Part shown: positions 7,876 through 15,120 of the stretch, piece after piece
How the letters are laid out: the number at the start of each line of letters is the position of its first letter
How positions within the stretch are numbered: the stretch's first letter is position 1
Assembly: GCF_026341275.1 (NCBI RefSeq)
Contig: NZ_JAIFZO010000002.1
Location: 4,928,118 to 4,992,117, forward strand
Reading direction: 5' to 3'
Source of the DNA: Streptomyces ortus
GTDB taxonomy: Bacteria > Actinomycetota > Actinomycetes > Streptomycetales > Streptomycetaceae
Length of the DNA stretch: 64,000 nt
Program-made: the position numbers and the translations under genes
The notes under the pieces: generated by a model
The model's input: the letters and a program-made list of their open reading frames with translations, nothing else
Database searches by the model: none
What the model was told of the DNA's origin: nothing

Positions 7876-8543
7876 TGGCACTTTGCCGCCTTCGTCTCGA
7901 CGAGCACCTTGGATGCCTGCCACAGCCCGTCACCCGTGGGGAACTTGACCATGATGATCTTGAAGTAATCGAAGCCGTCGATGCTGGGCTTGGTCTTCAG
8001 GACCTTCCCTGTCTTGATCTCTACGCTGTAGAACTTGTTCGAATCTACGCAGAAGGCGACTTCTACCGAGTTGCCGTTCGTGGTGGACCGGGTGGTGGCC
8101 TGGTAGTGACGCCGGGTGCCGGTGGCCGTCCAGTCACCGTCCACCCTCCTGTCGATCTGTGTCTTCGCGTATGCCAGGCCCTCACCAGTGGAGTACGTGG
8201 TGACGGCCGCGTCCTTCGCTGTGCGTTTGTCGATGCCTCGGTAGATGGCGCGGATGTAGTTCGCGGCATCGTCCATCGCCGCCGCCTCGTTCTTCGCCTT
8301 CGGCTTGTCCCAGTCGAAGACCAGGTTCATGTCCTTGGGCAGGGACACGTCCACGCCGTCCGGCTTGTCCTTGGCTGCGCCCGTCGGCTCTGCCGACTTC
8401 GTCGGCTTCTTCGAGCCCTGGTCGGCGCCCGCGATCTTGTCGTTGTCGCTGGACTTGTCGTCCTCGCCCCCGCCGCACGCCGTCAGCAGAAGAGCTGCGG
8501 TCGCGGCGAGCGCGGTGGCAACGGGCAATGTGCGGCGCTTCAC
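7872..8543 (-). CDS. Lipoprotein, first gene of module A
   Basis: A 223-residue protein beginning at GTG with a textbook lipoprotein signal: KRRTLPVATALAATAALLLTAC, lipid-modified Cys at residue 23. An Asp/Ser/Lys-rich linker (GGGEDDKSSDNDKIAG) leads into a soluble domain (MNLVFDWDKPKAKNEAAAMDDAANYIRAIY ...), which resembles the globular domains of many actinomycete lipoproteins of unknown function. It is the promoter-proximal gene of the module and is translationally coupled to the secreted protein. A broken paralogue with the same leader lies at 3126-3278. Confidence 0.75.
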   Translation of the reverse strand: MKRRTLPVATALAATAALLLTACGGGEDDKSSDNDKIAGADQGSKKPTKSAEPTGAAKDKPDGVDVSLPKDMNLVFDWDKPKAKNEAAAMDDAANYIRAIYRGIDKRTAKDAAVTTYSTGEGLAYAKTQIDRRVDGDWTATGTRRHYQATTRSTTNGNSVEVAFCVDSNKFYSVEIKTGKVLKTKPSIDGFDYFKIIMVKFPTGDGLWQASKVLVETKAAKCQ

Positions 8544-8582
8544 AGCGAACCCCCGTGAGATTTAGACGTATTCAAGAGCCAC

Positions 8583-8620
8583 GACGGTATCCGTGGGGCA
8601 AACAGTTTCGCTACCGCGAA
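8583..8620 (-). promoter_or_regulatory. Conserved promoter/operator of module A
   Basis: On the minus strand GAAAC (8605-8609), 17 bp, CCGTC (8583-8587) gives an ECF-type promoter pattern about 40 bp before the GTG of the lipoprotein gene. An inverted repeat TTCGC-N4-GCGAA (8607-8620) overlaps the -35. The same arrangement, nearly base for base, stands at 3318-3355. Which sigma factor reads it is unknown. Confidence 0.45.
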
Positions 8621-8759
8621 CTTCCCTCTACCGCCGGTCGGACCTGGAGGAATCGGGGCAAGGCGACGGCGTAAGTGACCCGATCGTGTCTGAGTGCACA
8701 GGGGACCCGGATACACCCCCGGATATGAGCCCACCCGTGCCTCCAGGGCCCGAGGTGCC

Positions 8760-9134
8760 TCAGTTCTGCTGCGCCGCGCCACGCTCCGGCGTCCGGCAGT
8801 GCGGGCATCTGCAGGGTGGGTACGCCGACGTCTGTGGCAGTGGGGGTGGCAGCGGGCCCGATCCTCCGCGCGTCCGGATCTCCACCCTGCTTCGCTCCCC
8901 GGTCACGGTGCCCTGCCCGTCCACCGTGTAGACCCGCAGCGTGAGGCGGGCGCCTTGGCGGCGGGGTCCGGCCGGTTCCAGTACGTCCGTCACCGGCGGA
9001 TACTGGTCCGCGCACTCCGGGCACGCGTAGACGTTGAAGCACGGGCCCGTTGCCGCGTGTACCTCGTGCACCAGTACCGGCCTGGCCGTCATGCGGTGGC
9101 AGCGGGCGCACATCCGCACCGCGGCGCGCGTCAT
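8760..9134 (-). CDS. Small Cys-rich (zinc-ribbon-like) protein
   Basis: The likely start is ATG 9132-9134, which overlaps the stop of the 63-residue gene (ATGA). The product is 124 residues with CARC (residues 9-12), CPEC (about 36-39) and a C-terminal CRCPHC motif, so one or two zinc-binding knuckles are plausible. The middle (ARLTLRVYTVDGQGTVTGERSRVEIRT) is a predicted beta segment. Similar small CxxC proteins accompany GntR-type regulators in Streptomyces integrative-element and developmental-regulator neighbourhoods. No specific function can be assigned. Confidence 0.6.
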   Translation of the reverse strand: MTRAAVRMCARCHRMTARPVLVHEVHAATGPCFNVYACPECADQYPPVTDVLEPAGPRRQGARLTLRVYTVDGQGTVTGERSRVEIRTRGGSGPLPPPLPQTSAYPPCRCPHCRTPERGAAQQN

Positions 9135-9322
9135 CGGGCGGCCACCGGCACGCCGTGAATGCCCTGTTCCGCTGCGCGGCGGCCACGCACCGAGCTGAAG
9201 CGGGGCGGCGGGACCGGGATGAACCGGAGTGGTGGGAGTGATCCGAGGCGGTGACGGCCTCGCGGGCGCGGGGTGCACAGGTTCAGCACCCAGGCGAGGG
9301 CGCGGAGAGTAAGGTCCGGCAC
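9131..9322 (-). CDS. 63-residue hypothetical protein
   Basis: GTG start with an excellent ribosome site (AAGGAG 7 nt upstream). The sequence MPDLTLRALAWVLNLCTPRP has a short amphipathic/hydrophobic N-terminus followed by an Arg/Pro-rich tail. Proteins beginning with a similar LTLRALAWVL...RGRHR pattern are common short hypotheticals in Streptomyces. It is coupled by a 4-bp overlap to the Cys-rich gene and is divergent from the GntR gene, so the 167-bp gap between them probably holds both promoters. Confidence 0.55.
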   Translation of the reverse strand: MPDLTLRALAWVLNLCTPRPRGRHRLGSLPPLRFIPVPPPRFSSVRGRRAAEQGIHGVPVAAR

Positions 9323-9468
9323 GTTGACGCTCCTTGAGTTTTAAGCGTTGGCCATGCCCCGGGACGGGTCGCGCCGTCGCCGGGGTGTTTCATGTGACAG
9401 GCACGGTACAGGGTGCAACTGGGAGGTGTATAGCGGTTTGCCGTGCTCCAAGGAGCCATGCAGTTCAG

Positions 9469-9498
9469 TGGTGTCGTACGTTGTTCGATATGACACCA
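9469..9498. promoter_or_regulatory. Inverted repeat over the gntR start codon
   Basis: TGGTGTCGTA (9469-9478) and TATGACACCA (9489-9498) form 10-bp arms with one mismatch and a 10-bp spacer. The right arm includes the ATG of the GntR gene. GntR regulators bind such palindromes, so this is a good candidate for autoregulation by blocking initiation. Inference from position and symmetry only. Confidence 0.45.
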
Positions 9499-9771
9499 GA
9501 GTCAGGGCAGTCGCCGATCGACCCGACGAAGATTGCTTACGTCTATATGCAGATGGCGGACCACATCGAGGCCCGCATCCGCTCCGGGGAACTGTCGCCA
9601 GGAGCGCGGCTGCCGGGTGAGCGTGACCTGGCAGAGGAGTACGGGGTCGCGCACCTGACCGCGCGCCGGGCGACGCGTGAACTGCGCGAGCGTGGACTGG
9701 TGCTCACCCTTCCCGCCAAGGGCACCTTCGTCGCCTACCCCGACACGTCAGGCGACGGTCAGGAGCAGTAG
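9490..9771 (+). CDS. Short GntR-family transcriptional regulator
   Basis: A 93-residue protein consisting almost only of the winged helix-turn-helix domain: KIAYVYMQMADHIEARIRSG, then PGARLPGERDLAEEYGVAHLTARRATRELRERGLVLTLPAKGTFV. The effector-binding domain of typical GntR proteins is absent. Such short forms are frequent in Streptomyces (compare the N-terminus of KorSA/HutC-type proteins). The frame is open further upstream, but the ATG at 9490 gives a conventional GntR N-terminus. It is divergent from the two small genes on the left, which are plausible targets. Confidence 0.8.
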   Translation: MTPESGQSPIDPTKIAYVYMQMADHIEARIRSGELSPGARLPGERDLAEEYGVAHLTARRATRELRERGLVLTLPAKGTFVAYPDTSGDGQEQ

Positions 9772-9817
9772 GGGGACGTAGAAGTTCGCGTTCACCACAC
9801 CTGGGCACAAAACAGGC

Positions 9818-11242
9818 ATGCCATGCTGCCTCGCCGCCCCGCACGCCCTCCTTCGAACCCTCCGCTCCGCAACCCGTCCCCCTGACGCCGTCTCCGCCGT
9901 CAATCTGGAACTGGTGACCCTCACCGAGGACCGGGCGGTCATCACCTGGCACACCGGTGTGAGTTCGGAGGGCGAGGTCGTCTACGGCACCCACCCCGCC
10001 CACCTGAACCGGACCGCCTCCGAGGGCCGCGACACCGCGCACCACCACGTGGAGCTGACGGACCTCGAACCCGGCCAGACGTACTACTACCAGGCCCGCT
10101 CCCACGGATCGGCGGCCACGCCCACCCCGCTTCACCTGGTGAAGGGGAACGCCGTCGGGACCTCCCTGTACGGATTCGGCAGCCACGGCGGTCCGTACTC
10201 CTTCACCACGCCCCAACCCCCGCCCGGCCGCCACCTGCTGTCGATCGCCCTCTGCAACGACCTCCACCTCGGCGAGACCACCGCCGGGCTCGTGACGGGC
10301 GTCCCGTTGATGCGCGGCATCTCCCAGCGCCTCGGCCTCGGCCCGTACCCGGAGATCATGGGCCGGGCCCTGGTGGAGGAGGCGCACCGGCGCGGGGCCC
10401 GCCAACTGCTGGCCGCCGGAGACATATCCGCCGGCGGGGCGCCGCGGGACCTGACCGAAGCCAGACACCTGCTGGACGGGTTCGGCACGCACGGGCAGGA
10501 CTACTTCGTCGTGCGCGGGAATCACGACCGGCGTGGTCGGCAAGAGGCGCAAGATCAGCAAGGGCTGGAAGAAGGGCGCGGGGACACCTTCCTGGACGCC
10601 TTTCCCGCCCACGGCGGGCCGGGCGGCGAGTCCGCCTACTTCGCCCGTGACCTCGGTGGCCTGCGGATCATCGGGCTCGACACGTACGAGAAGCGAGGGA
10701 ACGGGGCCGGGTCCGGCGGGCTCTCCGACGAGCAACTCGCCTGGTTCCGGGCCGATGTGCGGGCGCACAAGGACCAGCCCACCGTGGTCTTCGGGCACCA
10801 CCCGCTGACCGTACGCAACTCACCGTTCCCCGTGACGAGCGGGCAACGCCTCAACCGCCGCCAAGCCCGGACGATCCTCGACGCGTACGCCGCCGCCCCC
10901 GGCGTCTTCCTCCACCACGCGGGCCACACCCACCGCAACAAGCGCACGGTCCTGCCGCAGGCGCGGCACGTCACCTTGCAGGAGGTGGGCGCCGTGAAGG
11001 AGTACCCCGGTGGTTTCTGTCTGCTGCGGATCCACACGGGCGGGTACGCCCTCAACTACTACAAGGCGAGCGGCGGCCCGGCGCGGGAGTGGAGCGAGCG
11101 GAGCAGGCGCGTCGCGGCGGGGCTGTGGCCGCAGTACGCCCTCGGCCGCTCGGTCCGCGACCGCAACAGCGTCGTCGTACGCGATCTCTCAGGCATCACG
11201 CCGACGGTGACGCGACGGCCCGCCCTGCGTGGCCCCGCCTGA
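9818..11242 (+). CDS. Metallophosphoesterase with N-terminal fibronectin-like domain
   Basis: A 474-residue protein. Residues ~25-130 resemble the purple-acid-phosphatase/fibronectin-III type domain (LTEDRAVITWHTGVSSEGEV; LTDLEPGQTYYYQARS). The calcineurin-like phosphoesterase core follows with its metal-binding motifs in order: NDLHLGE (D-x-H), AGDIS, RGNHD, GHHPL and HAGHTH. This predicts a binuclear metal phosphohydrolase; the substrate is unknown. No signal peptide is obvious, although the N-terminus is poorly defined and the start is placed at the first in-frame ATG after the GntR gene, 46 bp downstream of it. Confidence 0.8.
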   Translation: MPCCLAAPHALLRTLRSATRPPDAVSAVNLELVTLTEDRAVITWHTGVSSEGEVVYGTHPAHLNRTASEGRDTAHHHVELTDLEPGQTYYYQARSHGSAATPTPLHLVKGNAVGTSLYGFGSHGGPYSFTTPQPPPGRHLLSIALCNDLHLGETTAGLVTGVPLMRGISQRLGLGPYPEIMGRALVEEAHRRGARQLLAAGDISAGGAPRDLTEARHLLDGFGTHGQDYFVVRGNHDRRGRQEAQDQQGLEEGRGDTFLDAFPAHGGPGGESAYFARDLGGLRIIGLDTYEKRGNGAGSGGLSDEQLAWFRADVRAHKDQPTVVFGHHPLTVRNSPFPVTSGQRLNRRQARTILDAYAAAPGVFLHHAGHTHRNKRTVLPQARHVTLQEVGAVKEYPGGFCLLRIHTGGYALNYYKASGGPAREWSERSRRVAAGLWPQYALGRSVRDRNSVVVRDLSGITPTVTRRPALRGPA

Positions 11243-11318
11243 GGCGCGACGCTGCCTGAAGCGCTACGCCGTCTGAAGCGTGGCGCCGTCTGCGGCGGCA
11301 CACACTCGGCCCGCCGGG

Positions 11319-11507
11319 TCAGCGCAGCGCAGCTGAGCTCAGCTTCGCGTTCTCCGCCATGACCGACTTTGCGAGGGCGGTGGCGAGGTGGACCGCCACC
11401 CGCTTCACCTCTTCGTGCGGTTCGTCGGTCGGCGGCGCCTCCGCCCCCGGCGCCTCCGCCCCCCCGGTGCACCTCCGCCCCCGGCCCCCTCTGTCACCGA
11501 GAACCAC
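11319..11507 (-). CDS. Possible short hypothetical protein
   Basis: The last ~31 codons read HEEVKRVAVHLATALAKSVM... and end in LSSAALR. They show the strong G/C third-position bias of genuine Streptomyces genes and form a plausible amphipathic helix. Upstream the frame runs into Pro/Glu/Ala low-complexity sequence. GTG at 11507 is only one of several possible starts, and no ribosome site stands out. It is convergent with the phosphoesterase gene. Confidence 0.3.
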   Translation of the reverse strand: MVLGDRGGRGRRCTGGAEAPGAEAPPTDEPHEEVKRVAVHLATALAKSVMAENAKLSSAALR

Positions 11508-12036
11508 CCGCCGCACACCCGCTGCACACCCGCCGCACACTCGCCGTCCGTCCGCCCGTGGCTCAAGATCATCGCCCGCTCCCGCAGCCCTCCCGTGAGC
11601 GTGTCGTGCAGGGATGATGGACGCAGCGTGACCGGCATCCGGCGGGGCGGGAGTGGATGATTCGCTGGTGCACAGCGGGGGCCCCGTCCGGAACCCCGAG
11701 TGCGGGCCCTTGTTCAGCAACGTCTCCAGCACGTCTCCAGCAGGGAACCGAACGCCTCGCGTTGCGCGTGGATAACGTCGTGGCGTGTGGGATTCGCGGT
11801 AGTGGTCGCGCCTTGAGGGGCTTATGTGCTGCTGATACGGTGCGGTGACTTGACACTCGTTCCGGCCATGGCTATTCGGGGCATTTCGACGGCTGTCCGA
11901 CCAGGTCGGGCGGTGTGCGCGGGATGTCCGGCATGCCCGGTGTGGGCCCGGTGCTCGAAGTACGTCAAGTGCGCCGAGTGGCGTGCCAAGTGTCCTGGAT
12001 GAAGAAAACCTTCTTGGGTGTACGGGGAGCGGTTGC
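11508..12036. other. Gene-poor region upstream of the Tad locus
   Basis: About 530 bp with no convincing gene on either strand. It contains a short tandem duplication of ACGTCTCCAGC near 11709-11730, GTG/CGT-rich low-complexity sequence at 11890-12000, and a promoter-like pair at 11850-11878. The 5' leader to the first Tad gene would be about 150 nt. Confidence 0.45.
11850..11878 (+). promoter_or_regulatory. Candidate vegetative promoter of the Tad operon
   Basis: TTGACA (11850-11855) and TATTCG (11873-11878) are separated by exactly 17 bp, a near-canonical sigma-70/HrdB promoter. It lies about 150 bp upstream of the SAF-domain gene and points into the Tad locus. Not experimentally supported. 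Confidence 0.4.
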
Positions 12037-12774
12037 GTGAAGATCCAAGAGCGTACGGGGGCGGGCAACAACCGTTCCTCCGCGCCGGTTCAGCCGACGA
12101 TGGGGGAGCGCCTTCCCTCGCCGCCTCGCGAGCGCAAACCCGCGCTGGCCGCACTCGCGGTGCTGCTGATCCTCGTGGGTGCGCTCGGGGCGACCATGCT
12201 CGTGCTGCGCGCCGGTGACCGTATCGAGGTCGTCGCGGTGACCGCCGACATCCAGCCCGGTGAGTCCGTCGGGGGCAACGTGAAATCGGTGCTGGTGGCC
12301 GACGACGCCGGGGTCAATTACATCCATTGGACCCAGATCAAGACCCTCAAGAAGCTCAAGGCCAAGTCCACGATCTACAAGGGCACCCTGGTGATCGGCG
12401 AGATGTTCGGCACCGAGGCCAGCATCCCGGCCGGCAAGGCCATCGTCGGCCTCTCCCTCAAAGAGGGCCAGTACCCGGAGGGCATCGCGCCGGGTGACCT
12501 CGTGGCCGCCTACCAGGTCGGCAACAACACGTCCGCGAACTCGGGCGACAAGACGGACTCCGGTTCGACCGGCTCCTCCGGCTCCGCGGGCAGCGCAGGC
12601 ACCCCGATCGTCGACGACGCCCGGGTCACCAAGGTGCCGGACGGCAGCGCCGACAGCACCATCAGCAGCACCAACCAGCGCGTCACCGTGACCGTCGACG
12701 AGAGCGATGCCGCCGCGCTGGCCCGCGCCGCCGCGGCGAACGAGGTCGCCCTCGTCAAGGTCCCCGGCAACTAG
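12037..12774 (+). CDS. SAF-domain membrane protein (CpaB/RcpC-like)
   Basis: GTG start with GGGGAG 7 nt upstream. The 245-residue product has a basic cytoplasmic N-terminus, one transmembrane helix (ALAALAVLLILVGALGATML, about residues 37-58) and an extracytoplasmic SAF domain (EVVAVTADIQPGESVGGNVK ... GEMFGTEASIPAGKAIVGLS). SAF proteins at the head of Tad loci correspond to CpaB/RcpC, the pilus assembly component of the envelope. A Ser/Gly linker (TDSGSTGSSGSAGSAG) precedes the C-terminal strand-rich part. Followed 21 bp later by the CpaE-like gene. Confidence 0.75.
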   Translation: MKIQERTGAGNNRSSAPVQPTMGERLPSPPRERKPALAALAVLLILVGALGATMLVLRAGDRIEVVAVTADIQPGESVGGNVKSVLVADDAGVNYIHWTQIKTLKKLKAKSTIYKGTLVIGEMFGTEASIPAGKAIVGLSLKEGQYPEGIAPGDLVAAYQVGNNTSANSGDKTDSGSTGSSGSAGSAGTPIVDDARVTKVPDGSADSTISSTNQRVTVTVDESDAAALARAAAANEVALVKVPGN

Positions 12775-12795
12775 CGGCGGAGAGTCACACACACC

Positions 12796-13671
12796 ATGGC
12801 CCTCATCGCTCTCGCCGCGGACAAAGGCTCCCCCGGCGTCACCACGACGGCCGTCGCGCTCGCGGCGGTCTGGCCGCGCCGCACGCTGCTCGCCGAGACC
12901 GACCCGGCCGGCGGCGACCTCGTGTACCGCAGCGCCGCGGCGCACGGCGGACCGCTGAACCCCAACACCGGCATGCTGTCCATCGCCGCGACGGCCCGCC
13001 GCGGCCTCGTACCGGATCAACTGTGGGACCACGTACAGCCGTTGAGCGGTGGTCTCGAAGTGCTCGTCGGGCTCGCGCACGCCGAGCAGGCGGCCGGGCT
13101 CGCCGGGCTGTGGCCCACCCTCGGCCGTGCCTTCGCGCAGCTCGCGGACTCCGAGCACGCGCCCGCCGACGTCATAGCCGACTGCGGACGGATCAGCGGC
13201 GAGTCCCCGGCCGTGGAGATGTTCTCGCAGGCCGCGCTCGTCCTGCTGGTCTCGCGCACCGAGCCGGAGGCCATCGCGCGGGTGCGCGACCGGGCCGCCG
13301 CGCTCACCGCCAAGCTGCACGGCGGTTCGCGCGGCGCGGCGGCGCTCGGCACACCCCTCATCGGTGTCGTGCTGATCACCGACCCCGGCGACTCCGCCAA
13401 GATCGTCCACCAGGTCGACGACATGCTGATGGCCGCGCAGACCGGTGCCCGGGTCGTCGGCACGATCGCCGACGACCCCACGGGCGCGGACCAGTTGGCC
13501 GGCCGCAAGCGCGGGCGGCTCGACAAGTCGCTGCTCATCCGCTCGGCGCGCAAGGTGACCTCGGACCTCTACCAGCAGTTCGGCGCGGCCTGGTCCGTAC
13601 CGGCGGCCGGTGGTCCGCACGGCCAGGGCGGCGGCCCGGGCGGCCGGCCCACCGCCGGAGCCGGCCGATGA
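12796..13671 (+). CDS. CpaE/TadZ-like ParA-superfamily protein with deviant P-loop
   Basis: A 291-residue protein of the MinD/ParA fold. The P-loop region reads DKGSPGVTTTAVAL (residues 9-22): the first signature Lys is present, but the Walker-A Lys of the usual KGGxGKT is replaced by Val15. LLAETDP follows as the A' motif and ADVIADCGR as the next acidic strand. TadZ/CpaE proteins localise the pilus machine at the membrane, and atypical versions with weakened ATPase motifs are known. The C-terminus is Gly-rich (GGPHGQGGGPGGRP). It is linked to cpaF through a micro-ORF. Confidence 0.75.
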   Translation: MALIALAADKGSPGVTTTAVALAAVWPRRTLLAETDPAGGDLVYRSAAAHGGPLNPNTGMLSIAATARRGLVPDQLWDHVQPLSGGLEVLVGLAHAEQAAGLAGLWPTLGRAFAQLADSEHAPADVIADCGRISGESPAVEMFSQAALVLLVSRTEPEAIARVRDRAAALTAKLHGGSRGAAALGTPLIGVVLITDPGDSAKIVHQVDDMLMAAQTGARVVGTIADDPTGADQLAGRKRGRLDKSLLIRSARKVTSDLYQQFGAAWSVPAAGGPHGQGGGPGGRPTAGAGR

Positions 13672-13794
13672 CCGCGGCGCACAAGCAGACGCACAAGCAG
13701 ACGCAGAAGCAGAAGCAGTCGCAGTCGCAAACGCAGACGCACAAGTGCACGCATAAGCACACGCACAGGGCGACGGGGGTCGGCCGATGACCGC
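13662..13794 (+). repeat. 119-bp simple-sequence insertion bounded by a 14-bp direct repeat
   Basis: CGGCCGATGACCGC occurs at 13662-13675 and again at 13781-13794, exactly 119 bp apart. It contains the stop/start junction that would join cpaE directly to cpaF. Between the copies lies CACAAGCAGACG-type simple sequence. The arrangement looks like a junction duplication filled by repeat expansion. Confidence 0.6.
13668..13790 (+). CDS. 40-codon Gln/His/Lys/Thr micro-ORF bridging cpaE and cpaF
   Basis: The ATG overlaps the stop of the cpaE-like gene (ATGA), and its own TGA overlaps the ATG of cpaF (ATGA). It therefore keeps an unbroken chain of translational coupling. It encodes MTAAHKQTHKQTQKQKQSQS and then Q/T/H/K-rich sequence with a single Cys, ending HRATGVGR. 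The peptide is low complexity and may have no function of its own; its role may simply be to carry ribosomes to cpaF. Confidence 0.45.
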   Translation: MTAAHKQTHKQTQKQKQSQSQTQTHKCTHKHTHRATGVGR

Positions 13795-15097
13795 TGTCGA
13801 CCATCAGCTGGTCAAGCGGTTCCGGCAGGAGGCCGGTGACCGGATCGCCGAGCAGCGCCGCCTCGACCAGGTCTCCGGCGTCACGCCGATGTCCAACGAG
13901 GACGAGCGGCAGTACGCCCGCGCGGTCATCGCCCAGATCCTGGAGGAGTACGCCCGTACGGAGATCAACTCCGGGCGTACGCCCCTGGACGCCGAGACCG
14001 AGGAGCAGTACGCCGCCGCCGTGCACGCGGCGCTCTTCGGGGTCGGCCGCCTGCAGCCCCTGCTGGACGACCCCGAGGTCGAGAACATCGACATCAACGG
14101 GTACGACCAGGTCTTCGTCGGCTACGCGAACGGCGAGGAGGTCAGGGCCGAGCCGGTCGCAGAGACCGACGAGGAGCTCATCGAGCTGATCCAGATCCTC
14201 GGCGCGTACTCGGGTCTCTCCTCCCGGCCCTTCGACTCCGCGAACCCGCAGCTCGACCTGCGGCTGCCGGACGGTTCGCGACTGTCCGCCGTCATGGACG
14301 TCACCCGCCGGCCCGCGCTGTCCATCCGCCGCGCCCGCATGGGCAAGGTCTTCATGTCGGACCTGGTCGGCAACGGCACGCTCACCCCCGAGGTCGGGCA
14401 CTTCCTCGCCTGCGCCGTACGGGCCCGTAAGAACATCATGATCGCGGGCGCCACCAACGCCGGGAAGACGACCCTCCTGCGCGCGCTCGCCAACGAGATC
14501 CCGCCGCAGGAACGCCTCATCACCGTCGAGCGCGCCCTGGAGCTGGGCCTCGACACCTTCGCCGACCTGCATCCGAACGTCGTGGCGTTCGAGGAGCGGC
14601 TGCCCAACTCCGAGGGCCAGGGCATGATCTCGATGGCCGAACTGGTCCGGCGGTCGCTGCGTATGAACCCCTCGCGCGTCATCGTCGGTGAGGTCCTCGG
14701 CGACGAGATCGTGACCATGCTGAACGCGATGTCGCAGGGCAACGACGGTTCGCTGTCCACGATCCACGCCAACAGCTCGCACGAGGTGTTCAACCGCATC
14801 TCCACCTACGCGCTCCAGGCCACCGAACGCCTGCCCATCGAGGCCAGCCAGATGCTCGTCGCGGGCGCCGTGAACTTCGTCGTCTTCGTCCAGCGGCGCA
14901 ACAACTTCGAGTCCGGTGGCCGGCTCCAGCGCGTGGTCACCTCGATCCGCGAGGTCAACGGTGTCGACGGACGCGTCCTGTCCAGCGAGGTGTTCGCCGA
15001 GACACCGGACGGCCGGGTCCTGCCGCACGCGCCGATCTCCTGCCTCGAAGACCTGATCCAGTACGGCTATCGCCTGCCCGGCGGGAACTGGGGGTGA
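13787..15097 (+). CDS. cpaF: CpaF/TadA-type secretion ATPase of the Tad pilus
   Basis: A 436-residue protein of the type II/IV secretion (GspE/VirB11) ATPase family. The N-terminal domain (GVGRLQPLLDDPEVENIDIN) is typical of CpaF. Walker A is GATNAGKTT at residues 221-229, followed by the Asp-box/Walker-B region (NPSRVIVGEVLGDEIVTMLN) and the His-box region (GSLSTIHANSS). It supplies energy for assembly of Flp pili at the inner face of the membrane, working with TadB and TadC encoded next. Starts with ATG overlapping the upstream micro-ORF stop. Confidence 0.9.
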   Translation: MTAVDHQLVKRFRQEAGDRIAEQRRLDQVSGVTPMSNEDERQYARAVIAQILEEYARTEINSGRTPLDAETEEQYAAAVHAALFGVGRLQPLLDDPEVENIDINGYDQVFVGYANGEEVRAEPVAETDEELIELIQILGAYSGLSSRPFDSANPQLDLRLPDGSRLSAVMDVTRRPALSIRRARMGKVFMSDLVGNGTLTPEVGHFLACAVRARKNIMIAGATNAGKTTLLRALANEIPPQERLITVERALELGLDTFADLHPNVVAFEERLPNSEGQGMISMAELVRRSLRMNPSRVIVGEVLGDEIVTMLNAMSQGNDGSLSTIHANSSHEVFNRISTYALQATERLPIEASQMLVAGAVNFVVFVQRRNNFESGGRLQRVVTSIREVNGVDGRVLSSEVFAETPDGRVLPHAPISCLEDLIQYGYRLPGGNWG

Positions 15098-15120
15098 AGG
15101 GGATGGGGGGTGAATTGATC

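Noticed and set aside
9459..9494. Possible leader peptide MQFSGVVRCSI ending in ATGA overlap with gntR
   Set aside because: AAGGAG is only two bases from the ATG, too close for normal initiation, and the palindrome over the same bases explains the sequence better.
11965..13620. Long open frame on the minus strand opposite the SAF and CpaE-like genes
   Set aside because: High GC keeps antisense frames open. The translation is Arg/Gly/Asp low complexity with no domain, while the plus strand encodes recognisable proteins.
13680..13760. Repeat block that might be read as a CRISPR-like array
   Set aside because: Units are short, contiguous simple sequence without spacers; no cas gene is present.
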